From Allacma fusca (Eukaryota; Arthropoda; Collembola; Symphypleona; Sminthuridae): a DNA stretch of 64,000 nt. Each line of letters opens with the position of its first letter. The stretch's first letter is position 1. Positions 57,152 to 64,000 of this stretch are shown here, piece by piece. The stretch is taken from NCBI GenBank assembly GCA_947179485.1, contig OX359245.1, positions 6,863,001 to 6,927,000 of the forward strand, read 5' to 3'. Both the position numbers and the translations under genes were made by a program. The notes beneath the pieces were generated by a model, which was not told the origin of the DNA, searched no databases, and saw nothing but the letters and a program-made list of their open reading frames with translations.

Positions 57152-57796
57152 ATGGACAGTGTGGATTTTGCAATAGCACATCCGTCTACCTGCATTATTG
57201 CAGGCGTAACGGGAAGTGGAAAAACCCGCCTGACGTTAGATATAATACGGAATAGAAACAAAGTGTTTGATAAACCTATACAAAAGGTCCTGTACGTATA
57301 TTCCGACTTTCAACCATCCTTCTACGAAATTCAGGAAACTGATCCTGACGTTACTTTTACTAAGCGGTTAGAAGACATTGAATCTGCGCCTAACCCTAGC
57401 CTAGTTGTTGTAGACGATCAGATTGATTCTTTGGGGAAAGGACAAGCTCATGATATTATTACAAACTTTTTTACAAAACATTCGCATCACCGAGGGGTCT
57501 CTATAATAGTGATATTACAAAACCTCTATCATAAAAACCTTCGGGAGCTATCCATTAATACGCAGTGGTTGTGTTACTTTGACTCTGCAAGGGACAGATC
57601 AATAGTATCGACAATTGCACGTCAGGTTTGTCCCGGAAACGTATCTTTCCTGGTCGATGCATACAGAAAGGCTGTCATAGGTAAAGAGTATAGCTATATT
57701 ATACTGGACCTGCACCCGAAGCATAAGAAATACGTTTTCTTTGTGAGAAATTCATTATATGCTACCCCTGATACAGAAGTATATGGTCCGAAATAA
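57152..57796 (+). CDS. Polinton packaging-type ATPase (FtsK/HerA, A32-like)
   Basis: 214 residues with an ATG start. Walker A is GVTGSGKT at residues 18-25, Walker B is LVVVDD ending at D88-D89, and a conserved ILQN segment lies at 121-124. Size and motif spacing fit the genome-packaging ATPases of Polintons and related double-jelly-roll viruses, which power DNA translocation into the capsid. The stop overlaps the next start by one base (TAATG at 57,794-57,798). It opens the plus-strand morphogenesis cluster. Confidence 0.92.
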   Translation: MDSVDFAIAHPSTCIIAGVTGSGKTRLTLDIIRNRNKVFDKPIQKVLYVYSDFQPSFYEIQETDPDVTFTKRLEDIESAPNPSLVVVDDQIDSLGKGQAHDIITNFFTKHSHHRGVSIIVILQNLYHKNLRELSINTQWLCYFDSARDRSIVSTIARQVCPGNVSFLVDAYRKAVIGKEYSYIILDLHPKHKKYVFFVRNSLYATPDTEVYGPK

Positions 57797-58107
57797 TGGC
57801 GACTAAACTTGAGAAAAACTTTAAGTTCTTATATACTTTGTGCAAAGCTAAAAACAAATTATTTACAAAGTTGCTTGTTCAAGCATCGGACCGGCAACTG
57901 AGTGCTGTTACAGAATGTCTTGTGGATTTTTCTATATTCAGTAACTCAAGGCGAACGTGTGTTAGTAGTGTACTGAAAGAAATCGAATCTTCTAAATCAT
58001 TAAGGACGGCGTTGACGAGAAGAAAGGCCGAAGTTAAAAAAATTTTGTGTACTGTTGTTTCTCGAATTCTACAGGACGAATTTGCTAGTGTCATGTTGTA
58101 TGAATAA
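57796..58107 (+). CDS. Small conserved-type Polinton protein, 103 aa
   Basis: Starts within the stop of the ATPase gene. It is helical and Lys/Leu/Ser-rich with no catalytic motif that I recognise. The pattern (leucine-rich start, a central VTECLVDFS segment, a basic end) resembles a small family often found next to integrase and ATPase genes in Polinton and adintovirus genomes, but this is by memory of the pattern only. Tight coupling to its neighbours suggests a virion or assembly role. Function unknown. Confidence 0.7.
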   Translation: MATKLEKNFKFLYTLCKAKNKLFTKLLVQASDRQLSAVTECLVDFSIFSNSRRTCVSSVLKEIESSKSLRTALTRRKAEVKKILCTVVSRILQDEFASVMLYE

Positions 58108-58109
58108 TC

Positions 58110-58649
58110 ATGGCGCAAATTTACAAAGTTATCGAACCTCAGCTTTACGAAAAACTAATGAGCTTATACAAAGATGATAGCAAAAAGACTACTGAGTTAA
58201 ACGATGTTCCGGTTACAGAGAATGCACACACTGATCAGGAAACACTTAATGAACCTGTGACAGTGCCTTTGACTAATTCGGATGTCACCAAAACTCATAC
58301 ACAGACTGAAGACAAAACATTACCTCGAAAAAGAAAATCTCAACACCTACAATTATGCTGCTGCAGATTTCACAAAGGGGAGAACTATATATTGGAACCA
58401 GAATGGAAAACGTTCGGGAATGATGTGTCCTTTGGTGAGAAGGAAAAAGGTGATCAAATAGTTGACCCTTTGGAAATAAAATCCAGCGAAAAAAGACAAG
58501 ATCTAAGTACTCCTGGTCCAGACGTTGTTGAGAAAACTGGTCGGAAACTGCGCCCGCGAAAGCAAGTTGGCAAAGGGAAAAAGAGAAATAAAAAATGGAA
58601 GCGAGGAAAGTTGACGAAGAAAGATCGGAAATACAAAAGACGTACTTGA
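58110..58649 (+). CDS. Basic-tailed Polinton protein, 179 aa
   Basis: Begins two bases after the preceding stop. The N-terminus (IEPQLYEKLMSLYK) is helical, the middle is acidic and Thr-rich with a CCCRFH cluster (about residues 89-94), and the last 45 residues are strongly Lys/Arg-rich. A QVGKG motif at residues 152-156 matches the adenovirus-protease consensus (M/I/L/N/Q)-x-G-x|G, so the tail may be cut off by the protease encoded downstream. A DNA-condensing or packaging role is inferred. The end overlaps the integrase start by 55 bases. Confidence 0.7.
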   Translation: MAQIYKVIEPQLYEKLMSLYKDDSKKTTELNDVPVTENAHTDQETLNEPVTVPLTNSDVTKTHTQTEDKTLPRKRKSQHLQLCCCRFHKGENYILEPEWKTFGNDVSFGEKEKGDQIVDPLEIKSSEKRQDLSTPGPDVVEKTGRKLRPRKQVGKGKKRNKKWKRGKLTKKDRKYKRRT

Positions 58650-59563
58650 ATCAGAAATTATCTGGGTCATTCTCTGGTTTAAGTAGTTTTTTTCAAAATC
58701 GTAAAGAGTTTGCAGACAAGGATGAAGTTGCAAAAGAGCTGAGAGCTCTGGATACATTTTCATTGCACAAGCAAGCCAGAAAAAAGTTTCCAAGACGGAA
58801 AATTATGGTTAATTTTATAAATGAAATTTTCACAGCTGATCTGAAAGATTTGGCTGGACTTTCCAAGTCAAACAGTGGCAATCACTTTGTTCTGGTTGTG
58901 GTTGACGCTTTCTCGAGAAAAGCGTATACACGCTTGTTGAAAAACAAGAATTCAGACTCGATGATTAAAGCTTTCAAGTCCGTTTTTGCGGAGTCGGGAG
59001 TTACACCTGTGTACTTATATACAGATAGGGGAACTGAATTTATGTCAGCTGCATTTGGAAAGTTTCTCAATGCAAGTCAAGTACAACTGTATAATATCCA
59101 TTCGCCTATGAAAGCCAGTATGAGCGAAAGATTCATTAGAACACTTTTTACAAAGCTTCAACGATACATGACGATGGAAAACACGAAAAGAATTGTTGAA
59201 GTACTCCCAGACTTTACAAGAGCATATAATGCTACGAAACACAGATCTATTGGTATAGCTCCAAATGATGTGACTACTAGAAATTCTTATGAGGTGTGGG
59301 AGCGCATATACAAGACGTATTTAGAAGAGACAAAAAGACCAAGAAAGCCTCCACAGTACTCAGTAGGTGATGTGGTTCGTATTTCTCGGATAAAAATGAT
59401 ATTTGAAAAGGGGTATAAGGAATCGTTTTCGAGAGAACTATTTAAAGTTGTTCAGGTTGTGAATACATACCCGTATACATTTCGATTAGCCGACATGAAT
59501 TCCGAACAGTTAAATGCGAGTTTTTATGCGCCTGAGCTAAGTCTAGTTAAGAAGACGGATTAA
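58595..59563 (+). CDS. Polinton integrase (DDE, rve-type)
   Basis: 322 residues. The catalytic triad reads D82 (FTADLKDL), D144 (LYTDRGTEF) and E178 (SMSERFIRT), the retroviral-integrase pattern used by Polintons for insertion with 6-bp duplications. The motif KASMSERF is close to the usual KASIVERF. A C-terminal SH3/chromo-like module follows (YSVGDVVRISR to YPYTFRLAD, about residues 250-302). No clear HHCC finger is seen at the N-terminus. The ATG used here overlaps the previous gene; a later start near residue 71 would still keep the whole catalytic core. Confidence 0.93.
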   Translation: MEARKVDEERSEIQKTYLNQKLSGSFSGLSSFFQNRKEFADKDEVAKELRALDTFSLHKQARKKFPRRKIMVNFINEIFTADLKDLAGLSKSNSGNHFVLVVVDAFSRKAYTRLLKNKNSDSMIKAFKSVFAESGVTPVYLYTDRGTEFMSAAFGKFLNASQVQLYNIHSPMKASMSERFIRTLFTKLQRYMTMENTKRIVEVLPDFTRAYNATKHRSIGIAPNDVTTRNSYEVWERIYKTYLEETKRPRKPPQYSVGDVVRISRIKMIFEKGYKESFSRELFKVVQVVNTYPYTFRLADMNSEQLNASFYAPELSLVKKTD

Positions 59564-59620
59564 AGAGATTTCCATATATATTCGACGTCATTCACAATTT
59601 GTCGTTCGAATTGACAACAG

Positions 59621-61246
59621 ATGAATAAAATGTACCCTCAACGAAACGCGCGATTTGTTCAGCAGGATAATGAACTGGACCACTACATTGTCCTAACAAA
59701 TTCGAATGATCTGTCACAGTCTTCAATTATACATCAGTTGCCCAACCCAATAAATCGTCCAAGGGGAAAATATGAAGTTGGACTTTTAAAGCTTCGATAC
59801 AAACCGAGTAAAACAATGCTGGAAAGTCTACGAAGTATCCCGCAAGTCGCAACGAGCGAACCTCAGCTGCGTCTTACAAGGAAACGACGACGAGTTGTCA
59901 AACGGTCTATTCCCATTCACATGTCTGCTGTTCCGATTGGTCCGTTGTACCCTGGTTACGTACCGCCCGTTGAAACATCGTATCAATTTAAGAAGACGGA
60001 TGCTAATATTAACGAATTCATAACTCAATTTAACAATAAATATGCGGCGCTCAAAATAAACATGGGCATCGCTTATGTTGAGGGAGCAAACAAAATGATT
60101 ATCTTTATCAACCCAGAACTTGGCAAGGCGTATGATTACTTGTATCTGTCGACTGACTTTGCAAAAGTCTTGGGCTTCACTCGAAAACTGTTCGCATCCG
60201 GATCAACAACTGGGGACTTTATATTGGATCAAACCGAATTTGTCAAAACTCCGATGAACACAATATTCGACTTCAAATTTTTGAGGGAAACATATTTTTT
60301 AAATCGGGTTGGGGTTAAACAACAGCATAACAACCTAATTGTTTTAAAGAAACTTAACGATAAAGATTATGTGCAATATTTTATGAAAGTGAAATCTAAG
60401 CTCGAACAGTTCTTGGAGACGATTGTAGACTTTGTCTGGGACAGTGCCTTTCGATGTTCGATTATTGTCAAGTTGGGAGCATATAATGATCGCAATCATA
60501 TAGTTTTCCCTACAAAGATTGCAAATTGCTTAGGGTTTACCGACGACACGTTCTACTCGGGAAGTGTTTACGTTTCCAAGGCTCCATTCGACCAAGCTAT
60601 GTTTAATAAAATTGGAAAGACAGATATTCTGATATATAAAGTTCGTAGATCGGTACCTATGAACTTGTACATGAAAGAGCCTGCGTCGATGGCGCTTCAA
60701 GACGTATTACAAGAACTCAATAATACTTTCTCCGAATATGTATATCCTTTGAATAATGTGAAATTTCATTACGACAATGGGGACATTGTCATGAGCGAAG
60801 TATCGAACGACGTTGAAGTCGTTTTGCCGCTTTCCCTGGTCAAGTACCTTGGAATACCTCGGAATCATGTGTTTAAGAGCGGTTCGAGGTATGTGGCAAA
60901 GCGCGAACTAGTTGAGGAGCAAGAGGAAGATGAATATGAAAAGGAGGAAATCCCGCCTCCTGTACCAACGCCAGCTCCGGGTCAGGCAAATCGCCTGCTG
61001 GTTCTTTCAAATCTGATTGAGAATCAGACATATGAAGACCGTTGTATCCCTCTACTTAAGGAGCTAAAACTAAGCCATGATTATAATTCAGAATGCGAGC
61101 ACGAATTTTCCCCAGTGTCTTATTTGCCTTTGCACGGCGAGGAGCAAAATCAGATTCGTGTAGATTTTGCTGACGAATCATTGAGTCCTATTAATTTCGG
61201 AGGAACTACAACAGGAGTGACGCTTCACATTCGACCAAAAGTATGA
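59621..61246 (+). CDS. Large Polinton virion-type protein, 541 aa
   Basis: The N-terminal region contains GKYEVGLLKLRY, resembling the WEVGL-type motif of a large uncharacterised family common in Polintons and adintoviruses; the C-terminus ends in a beta-rich TGVTLHIRPKV, also typical. Between them are three related segments spaced about 107-110 residues apart, each with an LGF/LGI word and an SGS: 194-205, 304-315 and 410-422. An acidic then Pro-rich linker follows (about 428-455). It is probably structural, but whether it is a penton, minor capsid or accessory protein is not settled. Its stop overlaps the next start (ATGA). Confidence 0.75.
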   Translation: MNKMYPQRNARFVQQDNELDHYIVLTNSNDLSQSSIIHQLPNPINRPRGKYEVGLLKLRYKPSKTMLESLRSIPQVATSEPQLRLTRKRRRVVKRSIPIHMSAVPIGPLYPGYVPPVETSYQFKKTDANINEFITQFNNKYAALKINMGIAYVEGANKMIIFINPELGKAYDYLYLSTDFAKVLGFTRKLFASGSTTGDFILDQTEFVKTPMNTIFDFKFLRETYFLNRVGVKQQHNNLIVLKKLNDKDYVQYFMKVKSKLEQFLETIVDFVWDSAFRCSIIVKLGAYNDRNHIVFPTKIANCLGFTDDTFYSGSVYVSKAPFDQAMFNKIGKTDILIYKVRRSVPMNLYMKEPASMALQDVLQELNNTFSEYVYPLNNVKFHYDNGDIVMSEVSNDVEVVLPLSLVKYLGIPRNHVFKSGSRYVAKRELVEEQEEDEYEKEEIPPPVPTPAPGQANRLLVLSNLIENQTYEDRCIPLLKELKLSHDYNSECEHEFSPVSYLPLHGEEQNQIRVDFADESLSPINFGGTTTGVTLHIRPKV

Positions 61247-61596
61247 GACAGGTCCAGTGTGATGATAAAGCTTGTGTCCTAGAACCCGGTGGTCAGAACC
61301 AAGTTGGAGGAGCAAGTGTAAGCACTAATTTAATGGCGACTGGCGGTCTAAATCCGGAGGCGTCTTCTTACCTCATCCCCCTAAAGAGATCAGCTGGTGT
61401 GAAGAAAAAGGAGCAAACGGGCAAAGGAAAGAGGAAAAGAAGGCGTACAGTTCAAAAACCAGTTCAGTTGGGATTGGGTAGGAGACGAAGAAAGTCACAT
61501 AAGAAAAAGAAGCGTGGACGAACTAAGAAGAAGAATATTAAACGCGTGCAATTAGGAGCAGGAAGAAAACGAAAGAACCGTCGGTGTGTGAAATAG
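61243..61596 (+). CDS. Basic core-like protein with protease sites, 117 aa
   Basis: Starts inside the stop codon of the preceding gene. The last 70 residues are dominated by Lys/Arg, like adenoviral core proteins pVII/pX. Four motifs fit the adenain consensus: Q20-VGG-A24, Q58-TGK-G62, Q75-LGL-G79 and Q103-LGA-G107. The repeated QLGxGR(R/K) motif suggests processing into several small basic peptides during maturation. A DNA-binding core or membrane-active precursor is inferred from composition and context. No family was recognised beyond this. Confidence 0.75.
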   Translation: MRQVQCDDKACVLEPGGQNQVGGASVSTNLMATGGLNPEASSYLIPLKRSAGVKKKEQTGKGKRKRRRTVQKPVQLGLGRRRRKSHKKKKRGRTKKKNIKRVQLGAGRKRKNRRCVK

Positions 61597-61600
61597 TCCA

Positions 61601-63054
61601 ATGGATTTAAATAGCGTTTTTGAGAGAGGGGCTACGGTCTATGAAGGGTCAACAGAGAGCATTCGATCTGAGTTGGCCCTTTTTGACCTACTGCCCACTG
61701 ATATTTCGACTCAATTGAGTAGCGACTTTATCCAGGCATTTCCTCTCGTCTCCATAAAGGAAGATTTTAATCCTCTGGAATTTCAAATAACTTTGGATAC
61801 GTCTGGCTATCTGGATCCGCTAGACAGCTTCATATCTCTTACTTGTCGAATTGTAAATCAGGATGGCACTCTATGCGATGAAGCGCGCGATCTTGTCGCC
61901 CCGTGCAACTTATTCTTTCAGACAATGTTTAGCAACCTGGAGATTTATCTAAATGGGCAATTGATTTCCGATACGTCTAATTTTTATCCATGGATTGGAT
62001 ACATGCAACGTCTGTTGAGTGCAAGCCCTCAGGAAAAAGATGGACGACTCAAGAACGAGTTGTGGTATCCGAATGTGACACCGGAAGTATTTACTGCTTC
62101 AGATCCCGGGTGGAAGGCTAGATTTGACATGTCGAAAAAAAGCCAGCCCTTCCAAGTGGTCGGACAGCTCGTAGGAAGTATCTTTACACAACCGCGATAC
62201 ATACCAGCTGGTAGTCATATACGAATTGTACTGAGACGTGCACAACCAGAACTTTGTCTTGAATGCAGTACAACAACGAAGGCCGGTACTAACGGGGTTC
62301 CGTACAAGTACCAAATAACGGATGCGGTTTTCTATGGATCTAAGAAAGTTGTTTCTAAGCCCATCATTGATATGCACCGGGCTGAACTAGCCCGCGGGAA
62401 TACATTCAAGTACATTACTAATGATGCTGAGATCAAAACGTTTACGGTAGCATCAGGCCTCAGCTATGTAACTACTGATTCTCTTGTTATTGGAAAAATT
62501 CCAAAAATAATTGTCATTGGCATGGTCAACTCGGATGGATTTATGGGATCACTGAACAAATCCCCGTTCAATTTCGTCGACAAAAACCTGTCTGAGATGT
62601 CTATTACTTGGAATGGAGATTCTCTCCAGTACAGGGATCTATCTTTGAGTTTTAAGCAAAAGCAAGCTGACGGAAGCTTCTTAGGGTCAGATGACTTTCT
62701 GCTTGGACTCAGGACGCTTGAAAAAACTGCTGCTAATTCGCTGTTGTCCAACGGTATCCAACGCGACAATTACACTAAAGGTACATATGAATTAACATTT
62801 TTTAGAAACACGTTTTCATAAAACTGGAGTGTGAAATTTAAAAAGGTTAATTCATTTGTACAGGCAACTGTCTTGTGGCAATTGAGCTACTGCCTAATTC
62901 TGGGAACTTTCTCAGTGTCAACAAACGAGGACAGCTTAAAGTATCGCTTAAATTCAGGACCGCGTTGGACAAGAACATAAATGTCATTGTCTACTGTCAG
63001 TATCAGAGTGTCCTGGAAATTGATGCTGATAAAAGAGTGATACTTGATCACTAA
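61601..63054 (+). CDS. Major capsid protein, two exons
   Basis: Exon 1 is 61,601-62,780 and exon 2 is 62,864-63,054, separated by an 83-bp intron with GTACAT donor and ACAG acceptor; the joined frame gives 456 residues. Without splicing the frame would stop at 62,821 with a 406-residue product lacking the final strands. The splice restores the C-terminal pattern typical of Polinton capsids (LVAIELLPNSGNF, then VIVYCQYQSVLEID). Features such as SNLEIYLNGQLI and YPWIGYMQ fit the double-jelly-roll capsid family of Polintons. It lies between the basic protein and the protease, two bases ahead of the latter. Confidence 0.88.
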
Positions 63055-63056
63055 CC

Positions 63057-63587
63057 ATGAATAGCAGTGAAATTTACCAGGCTCTGGCCTGTCTACTTCC
63101 CAAAAACGAAATACCCTTTTACATTGCGTCCGCAGACACGTTGAGGTCGTTGACGAAAAATTCGACCTATCCGTATGTTGTTATACAAAATACGGATCGA
63201 GCTGATGAGCCAGGCTGGCACTGGGTCAGCTGGTTCGTGCATAGCATCAACGATGCTGAGTGGTTCGACTCGTATGGTCTACCGCCTCGGATTTATAAAG
63301 ACATTGAATGGCCCGCTAAAAACGTCATTGCAGAAAACTGCCGTTCACTGCAAAGTATTAATTCTGATGTTTGTGGTCAATATTGTGTATACTTTGCCTA
63401 TCTAAGAATAATTGGTCTAAGTTATGAAAACTTTATGAGTAGCTTTAAGGTTAGATCAAAATCTAATGACGCAATGGTGCGGAAATTTGTAAACAATATT
63501 TCTAAGTTTATATCTATAGATTGTGGAAAGCAGAATTGCATGCCGAAGTATGCGACTCGATTCTATGGTTATAACAGTATAAGTTGA
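63057..63587 (+). CDS. Adenain-like cysteine protease
   Basis: 176 residues. Catalytic residues are visible: H55 (GWHWVSWF), D71 (EWFDSYGLPP), Q99 and C110 in the CGQYCVYF motif. This is the signature of the C5/Ulp1-type proteases that mature virions of adenoviruses and Polinton-type elements. It ends the plus-strand cluster. Candidate substrates are the two basic proteins, which carry Q-x-G-x|G sites. The start two bases after the capsid stop suggests coupled expression. Confidence 0.92.
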   Translation: MNSSEIYQALACLLPKNEIPFYIASADTLRSLTKNSTYPYVVIQNTDRADEPGWHWVSWFVHSINDAEWFDSYGLPPRIYKDIEWPAKNVIAENCRSLQSINSDVCGQYCVYFAYLRIIGLSYENFMSSFKVRSKSNDAMVRKFVNNISKFISIDCGKQNCMPKYATRFYGYNSIS

Positions 63588-63699
63588 AGTTGTAAAATGC
63601 AATATGATCTGAATAAATTTTCAAGAATTCAATTCGTTTTTTGGGGTTTTATTGTTTTTTGGTTAGCATATTTACGCATTTACACATATTTTAGCATTT
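63588..63699. other. Spacer between convergent genes
   Basis: Short AT-rich spacer where the plus-strand cluster meets the minus-strand helicase gene. Contains an AATAAA word (about 63,611-63,616), a likely polyadenylation signal for the plus-strand cluster. Confidence 0.45.
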
Positions 63700-64000
63700 T
63701 CAGCCGACCCACGATCTCATATTTACACAGTCTATGCTTGATCCTCCAATCCGTTCGAATTTCGCAAGTCTTGCTTCTTCAAGAATCTGAAGTCTCGGCT
63801 TCCTATCTCCCCTCAACCGATGGGATGGTAGTTGCTTGTCCAAAATGAGTATGTCGTCGACTGACCTTGTTCTTGAGAAGCATATATAGTCTATTCCAGG
63901 GGAAACTTGTTCTTGTCCCAGATAAAAGGCAACTGACGGGAGTGTGAGCCCTTGCAGTTTGTGCACGGTTAAAGCGAAACATAATTCGAGAGGAAAGCGT
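63700..64000 (-). CDS. Pif1/RecD-type helicase, C-terminal end (cut by window)
   Basis: The minus-strand frame enters from beyond 64,000 and stops at 63,700. It contains PLELCFALTVHKLQGLTLP followed by DYICFSRTRSVDDI, matching helicase motifs V and VI of Pif1-family SF1 enzymes (a T-x-HK-x-QG-x-T box and a SR.RS box). Such helicases occur in some Polintons and related viruses and probably assist replication. The GTG that could be taken as a start is an internal valine codon; the true start is out of view. Confidence 0.88.
   Translation of the reverse strand, partial: RFPLELCFALTVHKLQGLTLPSVAFYLGQEQVSPGIDYICFSRTRSVDDILILDKQLPSHRLRGDRKPRLQILEEARLAKFERIGGSSIDCVNMRSWVG

Larger units (their letters stand above)
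53356..64000. mobile_element. Polinton/Maverick element, left part (runs off the window)
   Basis: The left terminus reads AGTAGTAGCAAGAATGTCGA, fitting the AGT terminus of Polintons. The six bases before it, CACAGG (53,350-53,355), belong to the interrupted block module and are the expected target duplication. Gene content is diagnostic: retroviral-type integrase, packaging ATPase, adenain-like protease, capsid proteins and a Pif1-type helicase. The DNA polymerase B gene, the right terminal repeat and the second duplication would be to the right of 64,000. All long reading frames seen here are open, so the element may be fairly young or active. Confidence 0.95.

Noticed and set aside
58503-59242. 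Several minus-strand ORFs opposite the integrase region
   Set aside because: Shadow frames of the basic-tailed protein and integrase; no motifs.
1-64000. Naming the host species from repeat families
   Set aside because: No host gene or rRNA is present, and the repeat families are not diagnostic without a database search.

Overview
This is a stretch of an animal nuclear genome, probably an invertebrate and perhaps an arthropod; the species cannot be named from the sequence. The evidence is AT-rich intergenic DNA, spliceosomal introns, a Ty3/gypsy LTR retrotransposon, a Tx1/L1-type LINE, many hAT-type short DNA transposons and the left part of a Polinton/Maverick. I found no convincing host protein gene or tRNA. 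Essentially all recognisable coding capacity belongs to mobile elements.

Background (1-53,355). Non-element DNA consists of old, diverged, same-orientation repeat modules. Many carry a short box of the type GTGGCGTGAAAGCTCAAATA. The modules group into three larger blocks called P, Q and R here: P 1-9,230, Q 11,561-14,630, R 15,931-18,850; then P' 23,611-26,330, Q' 26,331-27,202 plus 36,809-40,270, R' 40,271-43,590; then a Q-like piece near 47.5-48.4 kb and P'' 48,401-53,349. This looks like an ancient higher-order tandem duplication later filled with transposons. Paralogous blocks serve as natural empty sites, so several insertions can be delimited to the base.

Insertions. hAT-type elements with 8-bp target duplications lie at 957-1,317, 5,194-6,550 (with a 14-copy 37-bp array), 10,036-10,831 (with a transposase remnant), 43,599-45,483 (carrying a nested one at 43,878-45,012) and 46,162-47,465 (carrying a nested one at 46,425-47,088). 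A related GGCGCGTAGCC-ended element is at 38,646-39,687. A nested complex at 18,851-23,610 holds a long-TIR element, a large foldback, a hammerhead-like retro-insertion and a 5'-truncated LINE on the minus strand. A young Ty3/gypsy element (27,203-36,808, minus strand) has near-identical 545-bp LTRs, an N-terminal gag-like ORF, gag with two zinc knuckles, and pol.

Polinton (53,356 to the window end, cut off). It starts with the expected AGT terminus after the block sequence CACAGG. Genes in order: a BIR-domain (IAP-like) gene with introns; a seven-exon minus-strand gene of unknown function; then a compact plus-strand cluster encoding a packaging-type ATPase, two small proteins, a DDE integrase, a 541-residue virion-type protein, a basic core-like protein, a double-jelly-roll-type major capsid protein with one intron, and an adenain-like cysteine protease. 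The tail of a Pif1-type helicase runs off the right edge on the minus strand. DNA polymerase B is not in the window and would be expected beyond it. Both basic proteins contain motifs matching the adenovirus-protease consensus, linking them to the encoded protease. The cluster uses overlapping stop/start codons (TAATG, ATGA), unusual for animal nuclear genes.
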